From Methylococcus sp. (GTDB taxonomy: Bacteria > Pseudomonadota > Gammaproteobacteria > Methylococcales > Methylococcaceae), in NCBI GenBank assembly GCA_007280285.1, contig QYQA01000037.1, forward strand, positions 1 to 38,000: DNA of 38,000 bases. The letters run 5' to 3'. Below the pieces are notes generated by a model that searched no databases, was not told the origin of the DNA, and worked only from the letters and a program-made list of their open reading frames with translations. Position 1 is the first letter of the stretch. Each line of letters begins with the position of its first letter. Both the position numbers and the translations under genes were made by a program. Positions 16,591-24,652 of the stretch are shown here, in pieces.

Positions 16591-17299
16591 GATCCCAAAC
16601 ACCATGCCCCAGTCGCTGGCCGCGATGTTCGAACTTGGTGATGGGTCTGTCATGAGGTCGTTCGCTAAATGGGGAACCATCAGGGGCGCTCGGGGTGAAG
16701 CCCGGAGCGGCCTTAAGCGTCTCGGCGATCTGAAGGGCATATGGTTTCCAGTCCGTTGCCACATGAAATTGCCCACCTGGCTTGATCTTCTGGTGTAGGA
16801 GTGACAGAAAATCCGCGTTAACGATCCGCCGCTTGTGGTGTCTTTTCTTATGCCATGGATCAGGAAAAAAAAGTTGTACCCGATCAAGACTCTGATCTTT
16901 GACCGCTTGCTGCAGCACATCGATGGCATCATCGGCATAAACCTTGAGATTCTGAAGGTTCAATTCACCTGCCCGATGGAGGAGGTGGCCAACCCCTGGG
17001 AGATGAACTTCAATCCCAATGTAATCGTACTCTGGATGTGCCTCAGCCATCGCGACGAGGGAATCCCCGTTACCAAATCCAATTTCAAGGACGAGAGGGA
17101 CGCCCCGAGGTATCAGGGCATTCTCCATCATCGGGTTTTGGAGGCTGAGTCCATAGCGCGGCCAGAATACCTCTAATGCTTTTTTCTGAGCCACGGTCAT
17201 GCGTCCTTGCCGCCGGATAAAACTGCGTATTCTAAACGTCTTATCGGTCCCTTCTAGGGGGAGGTCTTGGGCGGCGGCTAGGGTCATATCTGCTTTCAT
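16571..17299 (-). CDS. trmB: tRNA (guanine-N7)-methyltransferase
   Basis: This enzyme methylates G46 in the variable loop of tRNAs, using SAM. The protein is 242 aa. The SAM site is LEIGFGNGDSLVAMA, and the TrmB signature LFFPDPWHKKRHHKRRIV is fully conserved. The N-terminal RIRSFIRRQGRMTVAQ is typical. It lies 45 bp after soxZ on the same strand, so it may be co-transcribed. Confidence 0.96.
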   Translation of the reverse strand: MKADMTLAAAQDLPLEGTDKTFRIRSFIRRQGRMTVAQKKALEVFWPRYGLSLQNPMMENALIPRGVPLVLEIGFGNGDSLVAMAEAHPEYDYIGIEVHLPGVGHLLHRAGELNLQNLKVYADDAIDVLQQAVKDQSLDRVQLFFPDPWHKKRHHKRRIVNADFLSLLHQKIKPGGQFHVATDWKPYALQIAETLKAAPGFTPSAPDGSPFSERPHDRPITKFEHRGQRLGHGVWDLIWTRQ

Positions 17300-17344
17300 G
17301 CTGTTCGCTGGTTGATGGAGATGATGGGTGTCATCAGGGGGCCT

Positions 17345-17671
17345 TCAATCGGTCTTATGGGGTGGGATCCGGTAAGACATCGCTTCTTCCCTTCCCTCGT
17401 TATCCTTAATGCGAACTTCAAGCACCTCGCCGGGACGTGCCTCATGAAGTATTAAGTTGAGATAGGGGTTTTTAGCAACCCCGGTTGAAAAGCGACCTTC
17501 AACCACCACCTTGCCACGAAACAAGACGATGAAATCTTTGATAAAGTCGGCAGTGACCCTCAGGCCTGTCAGGGGATCTACCCGGCGCCCGGTTTCCATG
17601 GGGTGATCGATCAGAATGCGAACAAGGAGTCCCTGCTGTTCGACCTTGGTCCGAACCTTGATTGTCGACAT
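17345..17671 (-). CDS. soxZ: SoxZ, sulfur-compound chelating/binding subunit
   Basis: This is the 108-aa partner of SoxY in the periplasmic SoxYZ carrier, on which thiosulfate sulfur is held and oxidised. The protein shows the single SoxZ Ig-like domain: ILIDHPMETGRRVDPLTG at about 20-37, DFIKDFIVLFRGKVVVEGRFSTGVAKNPYLN in the middle and EVRIKDNEGREEAMSYRI near the end. It has no signal peptide, as expected, because SoxZ is co-exported with SoxY. It is transcribed away from soxY rather than behind it. Confidence 0.93.
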   Translation of the reverse strand: MSTIKVRTKVEQQGLLVRILIDHPMETGRRVDPLTGLRVTADFIKDFIVLFRGKVVVEGRFSTGVAKNPYLNLILHEARPGEVLEVRIKDNEGREEAMSYRIPPHKTD

Positions 17672-17732
17672 GAGTGGGGTTTTAATGAGGTGATAGGGGG
17701 GTTACCCTATTTTAGCCTGCTTCCTTATTCTT

Positions 17733-18215
17733 ATGAGGCCTCTTAGTCCCATGTCTTTCTTTCGTGATTTCAAGGCCGACAAACGTATTTTTCTAAAATT
17801 ATTGGCTGGCGGGTTAGCGTTTCAATCGACTCATGGCTTCGCTCGCCGTGCGGGGCTCGATCTTTATCCAGCGCCTTCGTTTTATGATGAAACTCTTCGT
17901 TATGAGCTTCAAGGACAGGTGGCGCACCCTAGTGACCAGGTTATCCTGGAGATTCCAGGGGTCGCTGAAGATGGCGCGGTTGTTCCAGTCACGCTCAAGA
18001 GTCACATTCCCATAACCCGTCGCCTTTTGTTATTTGCAGAAAGGAATCCAAGTCCACTCATCGCGGCCTTCACCTTTTCTCCCGAGATGAAATCGTTCGT
18101 TTCGATCAGAGTTAAATTAAACGCATCCGGACCGGTCCTTCTCATTGCAGAATCTGAAGGTCATTTTTTCAGCACCCTAAAAGAGGTCACCGTGCGGGTG
18201 GGTGGCTGTGGGTGA
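17733..18215 (+). CDS. soxY: SoxY, thiosulfate carrier subunit
   Basis: SoxY carries the sulfur substrate on a C-terminal cysteine in the periplasm. The protein is 160 aa with a SoxY domain after about residue 45. The C-terminus is VRVGGCG, that is the GGCGG swinging-arm motif lacking its last Gly; the reactive Cys is residue 159. The signal region DKRIFLKLLAGGLA resembles a Tat signal but has Lys-Arg rather than Arg-Arg. The start is ATG 17733 or 17751; neither has a good RBS. The spacer to the divergent soxZ is about 60 bp. No soxAXBCD genes are seen here. Confidence 0.88.
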   Translation: MRPLSPMSFFRDFKADKRIFLKLLAGGLAFQSTHGFARRAGLDLYPAPSFYDETLRYELQGQVAHPSDQVILEIPGVAEDGAVVPVTLKSHIPITRRLLLFAERNPSPLIAAFTFSPEMKSFVSIRVKLNASGPVLLIAESEGHFFSTLKEVTVRVGGCG

Positions 18216-18234
18216 GACAAAGGTTGCGGCGACC

Positions 18235-19287
18235 ATGCGCCACAAAACCCAATTTGCCAGTGATAACTGGTCGGGTCTTTGTCCTCAAGCATTAGCCGCG
18301 CTGATCGAGGCTAATGACGGCTTTTTGGCTCCTTATGGATCGGATGTATGGAGCCAGAAAGCCTCAGCCATGCTGAGTCAGTTTTTTGAAACCGAGGTAC
18401 AGGTCTATTTCGTCGCAACGGGGACGGCCGCCAATGCGTTGGCGCTCGCTCAGCTGTCAATGTCCACCGGCGCTGTCATCTGTCACCCCTTTGCCCATAT
18501 CCTCAACGACGAGTGCGGCGCTCCAGGCTTTTTGAATCCTGGGATGGGCCTTACACCCTGTGATGGTCCGGAGGGAAAAATAGACCTAGCGTCGCTTAGC
18601 GCTCTATTAGGGCGTTCAATTGATCTCCGTCATCAACACCCTAGCGTGTTGAGCCTGACTCAGACGACCGAGGTGGGTACCCTCTATTCAGAGGGAGAAC
18701 TTCACCTCCTGACCCAATACGCGGCGAGGAAGGGACTGAAGAGCCATCTGGATGGGGCCCGATTTATGAATGCGATCGTCGCTCTAGATCGATCACCCGC
18801 TGATCTGACATGGCGCTTAGGCGTTGATGTCCTTTCCCTCGGTGTCAGTAAAAATGGAGGTGGTTATGGCGATGCCATCATTTTTTTCAAATCCGATCTT
18901 GGCAAGGACTTTGGTTATCGAGTAAAACAAGGAGGCCACCTCAGCGCTAAAATGCGTCTGCTCGCAGCCCCCTTTTTAGGGCTTTTAGAGAACGATGTCT
19001 GGCGACAAAACGCCAGCCATGCCAACCAAATGGCCCGTCGATTGGCAACGCGCCTCGAAGAGGAGGGTGTCTCCTTGGCATTTCCCTGTGAAGCGAATAT
19101 GGTTTTTGTCACGCTCTCAAGCAGCGCCCAGTTGCAGCTTAAGGCCAAGGGTTGGGTCTTTAACCTCCCTAAAGAACATGGTGCAGCCCGGTTCGTCTGC
19201 GGCTGGAATGGTGATGCCGTTGCCGTCGATCTTTTAGCCCGCGATATCATTGAAGCGGTTCAAGGCGATGGGGAGGAGACGCCTTGA
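18235..19287 (+). CDS. ltaE: Low-specificity L-threonine aldolase
   Basis: This PLP enzyme cleaves L-threonine/allo-threonine to glycine and acetaldehyde. It is about 350 aa, and FASDNWSG at the N-terminus, FVATGTAANALAL, ECGAP, TQTTEVGTLY and HLDGARFMNA are as in Pseudomonas-type enzymes. The PLP lysine is in LGVSKNGGGYGDA. The track uses a GTG at 18202 inside soxY; ATG 18235, with AAAGG about 11 nt upstream, matches the family start. It follows soxY by 19 nt and overlaps the next gene (TTGA). Whether it serves the pigment genes or general metabolism is unknown. Confidence 0.9.
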   Translation: MRHKTQFASDNWSGLCPQALAALIEANDGFLAPYGSDVWSQKASAMLSQFFETEVQVYFVATGTAANALALAQLSMSTGAVICHPFAHILNDECGAPGFLNPGMGLTPCDGPEGKIDLASLSALLGRSIDLRHQHPSVLSLTQTTEVGTLYSEGELHLLTQYAARKGLKSHLDGARFMNAIVALDRSPADLTWRLGVDVLSLGVSKNGGGYGDAIIFFKSDLGKDFGYRVKQGGHLSAKMRLLAAPFLGLLENDVWRQNASHANQMARRLATRLEEEGVSLAFPCEANMVFVTLSSSAQLQLKAKGWVFNLPKEHGAARFVCGWNGDAVAVDLLARDIIEAVQGDGEETP

Positions 19288-20090
19288 CGACCTTTCAATC
19301 CCCTCATGCGATAGTCATCGTGGGGCTTGGTGAAATGGGCGAGCTTTTCGCTGCGGGCTTTCTTAAAGCGGGTTATCCTGTTATTCCGGTATTAAGGGAT
19401 ACCGATTACTCAAAGCTACAGTCGTTAACGCCAACACCCTCTTTGGTATTGATCGCGGTAGGGGAGGCCCAATTGGATGAGGTGCTCACCCGTCTACCCC
19501 ATGGGTGGCGCCGCGTCACCGCACTTGTGCAAAATGAACTGCTGCCTTGTCATTATCGCCACCATGCGCTGATTGATCCCACGATCGTTACGGTGTGGTT
19601 CGATAAAAAAAAGGGACGCCCTTCGGTCTCGGTATTACCGAGCGTCATCTCAGGCCCCAAGGCCTCCTTGATTCAGCAATCGCTTGATCAGGTGGGGGTG
19701 CCTTCTAGAATGGTTGCTGAAGAATTGCAGCTGTTTGAGATGATTCGGAAAAATCTCTACATCTTGACGATCAATATTGCAGGCATCGTGTCGGGTGGGT
19801 CGGTCAGCCACCTTTGGTCTTCGCACCGTGAACTCCTTGAAGGCGTTGCCTTTGATGTTTTGACGGTGCAGGAAGCGTTAGTCGGTGAAACCCTTCCTCG
19901 TGAAGCCCTTTTTAAGGGCATGATCGAAGGGTTTGAGGGTGATCCCGAACATCTGTGCCTGGGCCGTAGCGCCCCTGATCGCTTGCGGCGGGTGCTGATC
20001 CAAGCAAGAACACTGCGCCTTCAAACCCCGACGCTCGATCAAGTGGCTTTGACGCTCAAGGAGCCTTTTATAGAGGATGGCCCTGATTGA
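19284..20090 (+). CDS. Ketopantoate-reductase-like NAD(P)-binding protein
   Basis: This is a 268-aa protein. The N-terminal Rossmann motif is IVIVGLGEMGELFAAGF; the C-terminal helical domain contains MIRKNLYILTINIAGIVSGG, resembling the PanE/ApbA segment that contains the catalytic lysine. It is shorter and divergent from PanE (about 300 aa), so true 2-dehydropantoate reduction is not assured. It begins with TTG that overlaps the ltaE stop, with GGAGG well placed upstream, and ends in an identical TTGA overlap with the AMP ligase. It may be an oxidoreductase of unknown substrate. Confidence 0.6.
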   Translation: MTTFQSPHAIVIVGLGEMGELFAAGFLKAGYPVIPVLRDTDYSKLQSLTPTPSLVLIAVGEAQLDEVLTRLPHGWRRVTALVQNELLPCHYRHHALIDPTIVTVWFDKKKGRPSVSVLPSVISGPKASLIQQSLDQVGVPSRMVAEELQLFEMIRKNLYILTINIAGIVSGGSVSHLWSSHRELLEGVAFDVLTVQEALVGETLPREALFKGMIEGFEGDPEHLCLGRSAPDRLRRVLIQARTLRLQTPTLDQVALTLKEPFIEDGPD

Positions 20091-21436
20091 ATCCCTATCA
20101 CGACCCGGTCATTCCCTATGATCTGATCTTAGAGGGGAGTGAGGCTCCTTTTGCAATGCTTGAAGGGACGATCATTACACGCCGTCAATTCTTTGATGAG
20201 GCCCGCTATCAGGGTCTTCAAGAGACCTCTTGTCATCCTCTGATCAATGTTCATGAAGATCCTTACGCTTTTTCACTGAGCCTTTTGGGTGCATGGTTGA
20301 TGGGAGGCATGGTGCTGTTACCACCGGATCGTTCATACCAACGGACGGAGACAATGAAGCAACCCTTCCAAGGTGTCAGCGCAGGGCGCTTTGGGGAGCG
20401 GCAACATCCTTCTGGACGAGGGCTTCGTCATTGTTCTGATGAACGCCTTATCTGGCCTGTCTTGCATCAAGAGGTCCTGGTCGCGTACACGTCAGGATCG
20501 ACGGGTCAACCGATTCCTCATATCAAAACCTTTGGGATGTTGTTGGACGGTGCTCGGTTGATCGATGGTTTTTTAGGAGGTACTCAAGGCGTGACGTTGA
20601 TCTCGACCGTTCCGCAACAGCATATGTACGGTCTCGAATTGAGCGTCCTTCTCCCCCTTTTTTGTGGGGCACTACTCTCAGGTAACAAGCCTTTTTATCC
20701 CGCCGATATCATGGCGGCACTGGATCAAGCCGCACGTCCTCGTGCCCTGGTGACCACCCCACTCCATCTGAAAATTTTATTGGACAGTGGTCTTTCCATG
20801 CCGCCTATCGATTGGATGGTGTCGGCCACAGCGCCTCTCCATCAAGATCTAGCGACCGTCTTAGAGCGTTCCTTTGATGCCCCGCTTTTTGAAATCTATG
20901 GATGCACCGAGGCGGGCTCTTTGGCGGGGAGACGCCCTTCTGGGGGATCGTCTTGGCGTTGGTTTGAGGGGGTCCGTTCTTATCGCGAGGATGGCGAGGT
21001 CTTTGTGGAGGCGGATCATTTTCCCGAGAGGATAGCGTTACAAGATGAATTGACAGCGCTTGATTCTTGCCACTTCACGCTTGAGGGGCGATGTTCTGAT
21101 CTGATTAATATTGCAGGAAAAAGGAACTCCCTTAAGGGTCTTGAGGCTCACTTTAGGGCTATTGAAGGCCTTCGTGATGTGGCCTTGATGATCCCTGAGT
21201 GGGGTGGGGAAGGCGCTGTTGCGCGCTTGGTAGCCTTTGTCGTGGCGGATGAGACCTTGACCAACCAGGTCATTCTTGATGCACTTAGGCATTGTCTTGA
21301 CCCTGTCTTTGTGCCACGTAGACTTCATCGGGTGGACCGTCTGCCAAGAAATGCCTTAGGCAAAATGACCATGGCCGACCTCAAGGCACTTCTTGATGAT
21401 CTGCCAAAGGCTTTTGGATCACCCGATGGGGCTTAA
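20087..21436 (+). CDS. AMP-dependent acyl/aryl ligase, aryl polyene type (ApeH/XanA2-like)
   Basis: This 449-aa adenylating enzyme is expected to activate a hydroxybenzoate starter for loading onto the cluster ACP. It has the P-loop YTSGSTGQP at about 134-142, YGCTEAGS in the core, and the C-terminal lysine in RNALGKM. LLGAWLMGGMVLLPPDRS is like other aryl polyene ligases. A linker at about 85-128 is atypical, and an alternate frame there reads with good codons. It begins at TTG overlapping the previous gene. Its 3' end overlaps the convergent antiporter gene by 56 bp. It is on the other strand from the main pigment operon, so its assignment to the pathway rests on family and proximity. Confidence 0.78.
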   Translation: MNPYHDPVIPYDLILEGSEAPFAMLEGTIITRRQFFDEARYQGLQETSCHPLINVHEDPYAFSLSLLGAWLMGGMVLLPPDRSYQRTETMKQPFQGVSAGRFGERQHPSGRGLRHCSDERLIWPVLHQEVLVAYTSGSTGQPIPHIKTFGMLLDGARLIDGFLGGTQGVTLISTVPQQHMYGLELSVLLPLFCGALLSGNKPFYPADIMAALDQAARPRALVTTPLHLKILLDSGLSMPPIDWMVSATAPLHQDLATVLERSFDAPLFEIYGCTEAGSLAGRRPSGGSSWRWFEGVRSYREDGEVFVEADHFPERIALQDELTALDSCHFTLEGRCSDLINIAGKRNSLKGLEAHFRAIEGLRDVALMIPEWGGEGAVARLVAFVVADETLTNQVILDALRHCLDPVFVPRRLHRVDRLPRNALGKMTMADLKALLDDLPKAFGSPDGA

Positions 21437-22694
21437 GCTCCCCGGGCAGCCACCATCTCAGCCCAGGCGCCGTTAGGAGCGTGCTGGTCACGGCCATGAT
21501 GACCAGCATGGTGAAGACTGAAGGTGGAATAATCCCAAGATCATGGCCTAGATTGATGACGATGAGTTCCATCAGCGCCCGGGTATTCATCATAATGCCG
21601 ATTGAAAGAGATTCCTTTTGATTTAAACCCGCCCATCGGGCAGCCACGTAGCAGCCCCCTAGCTTGCCAGCGAATGCCAAACCCACCAGCAGCGTGCACC
21701 AGCCCCAAAGTTCAACACTCATGAGACTGCCGATATCGGTTCTTAATCCCGTAAAGGTAAAGAAAATAGGAAGAAAAAAGACACTCAGAAAGTCATTGAC
21801 CCTCGCATCCCAGGCAAGGACTAGATCCCGGCGCTGATGGAGCAGAAGGCCGGCGACAAAGCCACCAAAAATGGCGAAGATGCCCAATTGGCTGGTGATC
21901 ATGGCCGATCCAAAAATAACCACGAGAAGGATAGCCAGGAGATCAGCGGGCAAGCGAGCGTCCTGCAGAGGAAACTGATTGACCAGCCACAATAGGAGGG
22001 GTTTGATCAGCCAGAAGGCCGCGATCAGGTAACTAAAGAGCCAGCCGATTTGATGCAGCACCGCCTGGGTATCCAGCTGGTGGTTGGCGATGGCCGCAAC
22101 CACGGTCAGAAGGACCCAGCCAATGGCATCGTTCGCGGCTGCAGCGGTAATCGTAATGACCCCTAATTTGTGACGGGTCAATTCAAATTCCATCAATATA
22201 CGGCCGAGGATCGGTACCGCGGTAATCGAGAAGGCGATGGCAATGAACAGGGAATAGGCGAGGGGATCGATGCCTGATGCCAGCATCGGTTGAGACAGCA
22301 TCCCGAAAGTGAAACCGATACCAAACGGGAGGCTAATGCCGAAGGCGGTGATGAGGAGGGTGGCCTTTTGATGGGATTTTTCTTTGAGCGTTGAGAAGTC
22401 AAATTCAAGGCCCACCTGGAACATGAGGAGGATGAGACCAATCTGGCTCATAATCATCAGAGGGGTTGGATTTCCCGCCTTGAAGAGACCGTGGAAGAGA
22501 TCAGGGGCCAGGCTCCCAAAAAAAGAGGGCCCCAAAAGAAGGCCTGCAATGATTTCACCGACAGCCCGGGGCTGAGCCAGTCGTTGCGCTAATGAGCCCA
22601 TCAGTCGTGCGGCGACAATGATCACCATCAATTGCCCGAGGGTGAAAAAAAGAAGCGTTTCGAGTTGATGGAAGCCCGTGGTTTGCATGGACAT
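21381..22694 (-). CDS. CPA2-family cation/proton antiporter
   Basis: This is a 437-aa inner-membrane protein with about 12 helices. The N-terminal AVGEIIAGLLLGPSFFG and the LIGLILLMFQVGLEFD-type segment are typical of Kef/NhaS-type CPA2 exchangers. The TAAAANDAIGWVLL segment contains the paired Asn-Asp/Asp residues used in ion exchange. No RCK/TrkA-N domain follows, so it is a bare exchanger. It lies 7 nt after the SDR gene and is probably the last gene of the pigment operon. Transport of H+ against Na+ or K+ is the family role; a link to pigment export is inference. Confidence 0.87.
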   Translation of the reverse strand: MSMQTTGFHQLETLLFFTLGQLMVIIVAARLMGSLAQRLAQPRAVGEIIAGLLLGPSFFGSLAPDLFHGLFKAGNPTPLMIMSQIGLILLMFQVGLEFDFSTLKEKSHQKATLLITAFGISLPFGIGFTFGMLSQPMLASGIDPLAYSLFIAIAFSITAVPILGRILMEFELTRHKLGVITITAAAANDAIGWVLLTVVAAIANHQLDTQAVLHQIGWLFSYLIAAFWLIKPLLLWLVNQFPLQDARLPADLLAILLVVIFGSAMITSQLGIFAIFGGFVAGLLLHQRRDLVLAWDARVNDFLSVFFLPIFFTFTGLRTDIGSLMSVELWGWCTLLVGLAFAGKLGGCYVAARWAGLNQKESLSIGIMMNTRALMELIVINLGHDLGIIPPSVFTMLVIMAVTSTLLTAPGLRWWLPGELKPHRVIQKPLADHQEVP

Positions 22695-22701
22695 GTTCTC
22701 T

Positions 22702-23421
22702 TTAAATCATTCCACCATTCACTGAAATGACTTGCCCTGTGATGTAGGCGGCTTTATCAGAAGCCAAAAAGGCGACGAGATGGGCGACATCATCAGGACG
22801 TCCGGCCCGCTGCATGGGAACCAGTGCTTTGATGCGTTCAGCGTTAAAATGCCCCTCAGCCATGGCGCTATCAATGATGCCGGGGGCCACCACATTCACC
22901 AGAATGTCGCGGCTAGCCAGTTCAAGGGCGAGTGATTTTGAGGCACCAATCAAGCCGGCCTTGGCAGCGGCATAGTTGGCCTGACCTCGATTGCCGGTCA
23001 ATGCAGCCACTGAGGCGATGCTGATAATTCGCCCCCAGCGACTTCTGATCATCGGCATCAACAGAGGCTGGGTGGTATTGTAAAAGCCATGGAGGGAGAC
23101 ATCGATCACCCGACTCCATTGGTTGCGGTTCATCCCAACCAAGGGAGCATCATCATGGATCCCTGCATTGTGCACAATAATCTGGATGGGTTCGGCTTCC
23201 ACTAAAGGTTCAAGGACCCTTCTTGAACCGGCTTCATCGGTCAGATCAAACATCAAAAGGGTCGCCTTCCCACCTTTGGCATGGATGTCTTTGATGACTG
23301 ATTCTGCAGCACCAGGGTGTTGATGTGCGTGGACATAGACATGATGCCCTGCTGCGGCGAGGGCTCTGGCCATCGCCGCACCTAAGGTGCCGCTTCCCCC
23401 GGTGATGAGCGCACGTTTCAT
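22702..23421 (-). CDS. 3-oxoacyl-ACP reductase (FabG/ApeQ-like)
   Basis: This 239-aa short-chain dehydrogenase is the likely ketoreductase of polyene extension. It has the NAD(P) motif TGGSGTLGAAMA, NAG at about 85-87, and the catalytic triad Ser137, Tyr150 and Lys154 (ANYAAAKAGL). The C-terminal ITGQVISVNGGMI is classical FabG. Its start overlaps the dehydratase stop by ATGA. Function in aryl polyene synthesis is inferred from the operon. Confidence 0.9.
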   Translation of the reverse strand: MKRALITGGSGTLGAAMARALAAAGHHVYVHAHQHPGAAESVIKDIHAKGGKATLLMFDLTDEAGSRRVLEPLVEAEPIQIIVHNAGIHDDAPLVGMNRNQWSRVIDVSLHGFYNTTQPLLMPMIRSRWGRIISIASVAALTGNRGQANYAAAKAGLIGASKSLALELASRDILVNVVAPGIIDSAMAEGHFNAERIKALVPMQRAGRPDDVAHLVAFLASDKAAYITGQVISVNGGMI

Positions 23422-23864
23422 GACGACGCCTCAGTGCCTTTGAAAAAAACAGCCAGCTGACCCGATACTAAAAGATCATCGTCTGCCGACAGTTTAAATT
23501 GGTAGAGCGCTTGATGAGGATCATGATGAAGTCTTAAGAGGTCAATCTCGAGCGGTTTCTCAATGTCATCCAGCTTGGGCCGAGTCCAGCTTATGTTTTT
23601 GATTAAAGCGAGCACGCCACGACGAGGGCCGCTAAAAGCGGGTGAGGCACTCAGGGCGCCATGAATGGCACTGCATTGGGCCGCCATTTCGATGGCGCTG
23701 ATCGCAGGAAGATATCCCCTGATTCTTAATGGATGCGAGGGGTCCTGGTGATTGTGGATCATGCCTACCAGTGAATGTTCATCGGCCTTAATGATGTGAT
23801 CCACCAAGATCATGGGTCCTTGGTGGGGAAGGTAATCCGCGATTTCAGCACTTGTTAGTAACAT
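23418..23864 (-). CDS. Hotdog-fold 3-hydroxyacyl-ACP dehydratase-like protein (ApeP-like)
   Basis: This is a 148-aa hotdog protein. It opens YLPHQGPMILVDHII, similar to FabZ/ApeP, and has ISAIEMAAQCSAIHG, the helix that carries the acidic catalytic residue in dehydratases. The usual GHFP histidine of FabZ is not seen; the corresponding stretch is RIRGYLPA. In aryl polyene clusters ApeP pairs with ApeI as dehydratase subunits; here the second hotdog protein is the small gene at 29707-30003, which keeps its histidine. Overlaps both neighbours. Confidence 0.78.
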   Translation of the reverse strand: MLLTSAEIADYLPHQGPMILVDHIIKADEHSLVGMIHNHQDPSHPLRIRGYLPAISAIEMAAQCSAIHGALSASPAFSGPRRGVLALIKNISWTRPKLDDIEKPLEIDLLRLHHDPHQALYQFKLSADDDLLVSGQLAVFFKGTEASS

Positions 23865-24652
23865 GGTTGGATCTTAAGACATAAAGCGCCCTGCATGCCG
23901 ACCCCAAGGCGCAGCGTTTGGGTCTCTTTCCTGGCTATCGCGATCAGCAAAGGCAATGCACGGGCCGCTGGATTTGATGTCCTTAGGGTTTCAAGGCCCG
24001 GGTCGTTTAAAGGGGATACTGCTGGAGGCTCTGCTTCATAAGACCAGTCCAGTGAGGCCATGGGTGTGTCCTTGGGGTCTGATGATAAGAGAAAGCCCAC
24101 CGCAAAACCCGAGGGTATAGATCGATAGAGACTGATTGGATAAGGCGCTGGGAGATCATAGGCGACGACCAAAATGCGCTGATGTTGCTCTTGAAGCCGA
24201 AGCAAGCCCTCTAAAAGCCCCGATCCTAAGCTGTCGTCATAGGCGCAGAGGCTGTCAGTCGGCATTCTTGAACCACTAGCAATGCTCCAGTAACCCGCTG
24301 CTGCATTGTGTACTGAGTTGTGAAATTGGGTTGGAGAAAGACGCCGGTCAGGCCCTACGAGGGTTAAAAAGATCTCATGAACAATGTTGACCTCACCCCC
24401 TGAGGACGTGAAGAGGGCGGGTATATCTGATGGATCATGGCACCCCACGGCTTCTTCTGCCACATCAAGAGCAAGACGGGTTACTTCTGTTGCCCGCCGC
24501 CGCTCGGTGGGTGGCAACAGCGCAGCACGCCCTGACGGGGTGGGCATCAAGGGATCAAGGCCGCCATGGATGAGAATTTCTTTGGCTGTTGGCCAGTTCG
24601 AAAGCCCCGGCCCCCGAAGTCCAATCCCGATCAAATGAATCTCAGCGGCCAT
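23855..24652 (-). CDS. Chain-length-factor-like beta-ketoacyl synthase (ApeC-like)
   Basis: This is a 265-aa protein of the short ketosynthase-like family (Ketoacyl-synt_2 type). The active-site stretch reads SVHNAAAGYWSIA with no cysteine, so it is not expected to condense by itself; in aryl polyene systems such a subunit forms a heterodimer with an active ketosynthase and sets chain length. It lacks the C-terminal ketosynthase half. It overlaps the upstream ketosynthase by 11 bp, supporting a stoichiometric complex. Confidence 0.8.
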   Translation of the reverse strand: MAAEIHLIGIGLRGPGLSNWPTAKEILIHGGLDPLMPTPSGRAALLPPTERRRATEVTRLALDVAEEAVGCHDPSDIPALFTSSGGEVNIVHEIFLTLVGPDRRLSPTQFHNSVHNAAAGYWSIASGSRMPTDSLCAYDDSLGSGLLEGLLRLQEQHQRILVVAYDLPAPYPISLYRSIPSGFAVGFLLSSDPKDTPMASLDWSYEAEPPAVSPLNDPGLETLRTSNPAARALPLLIAIARKETQTLRLGVGMQGALCLKIQPCY

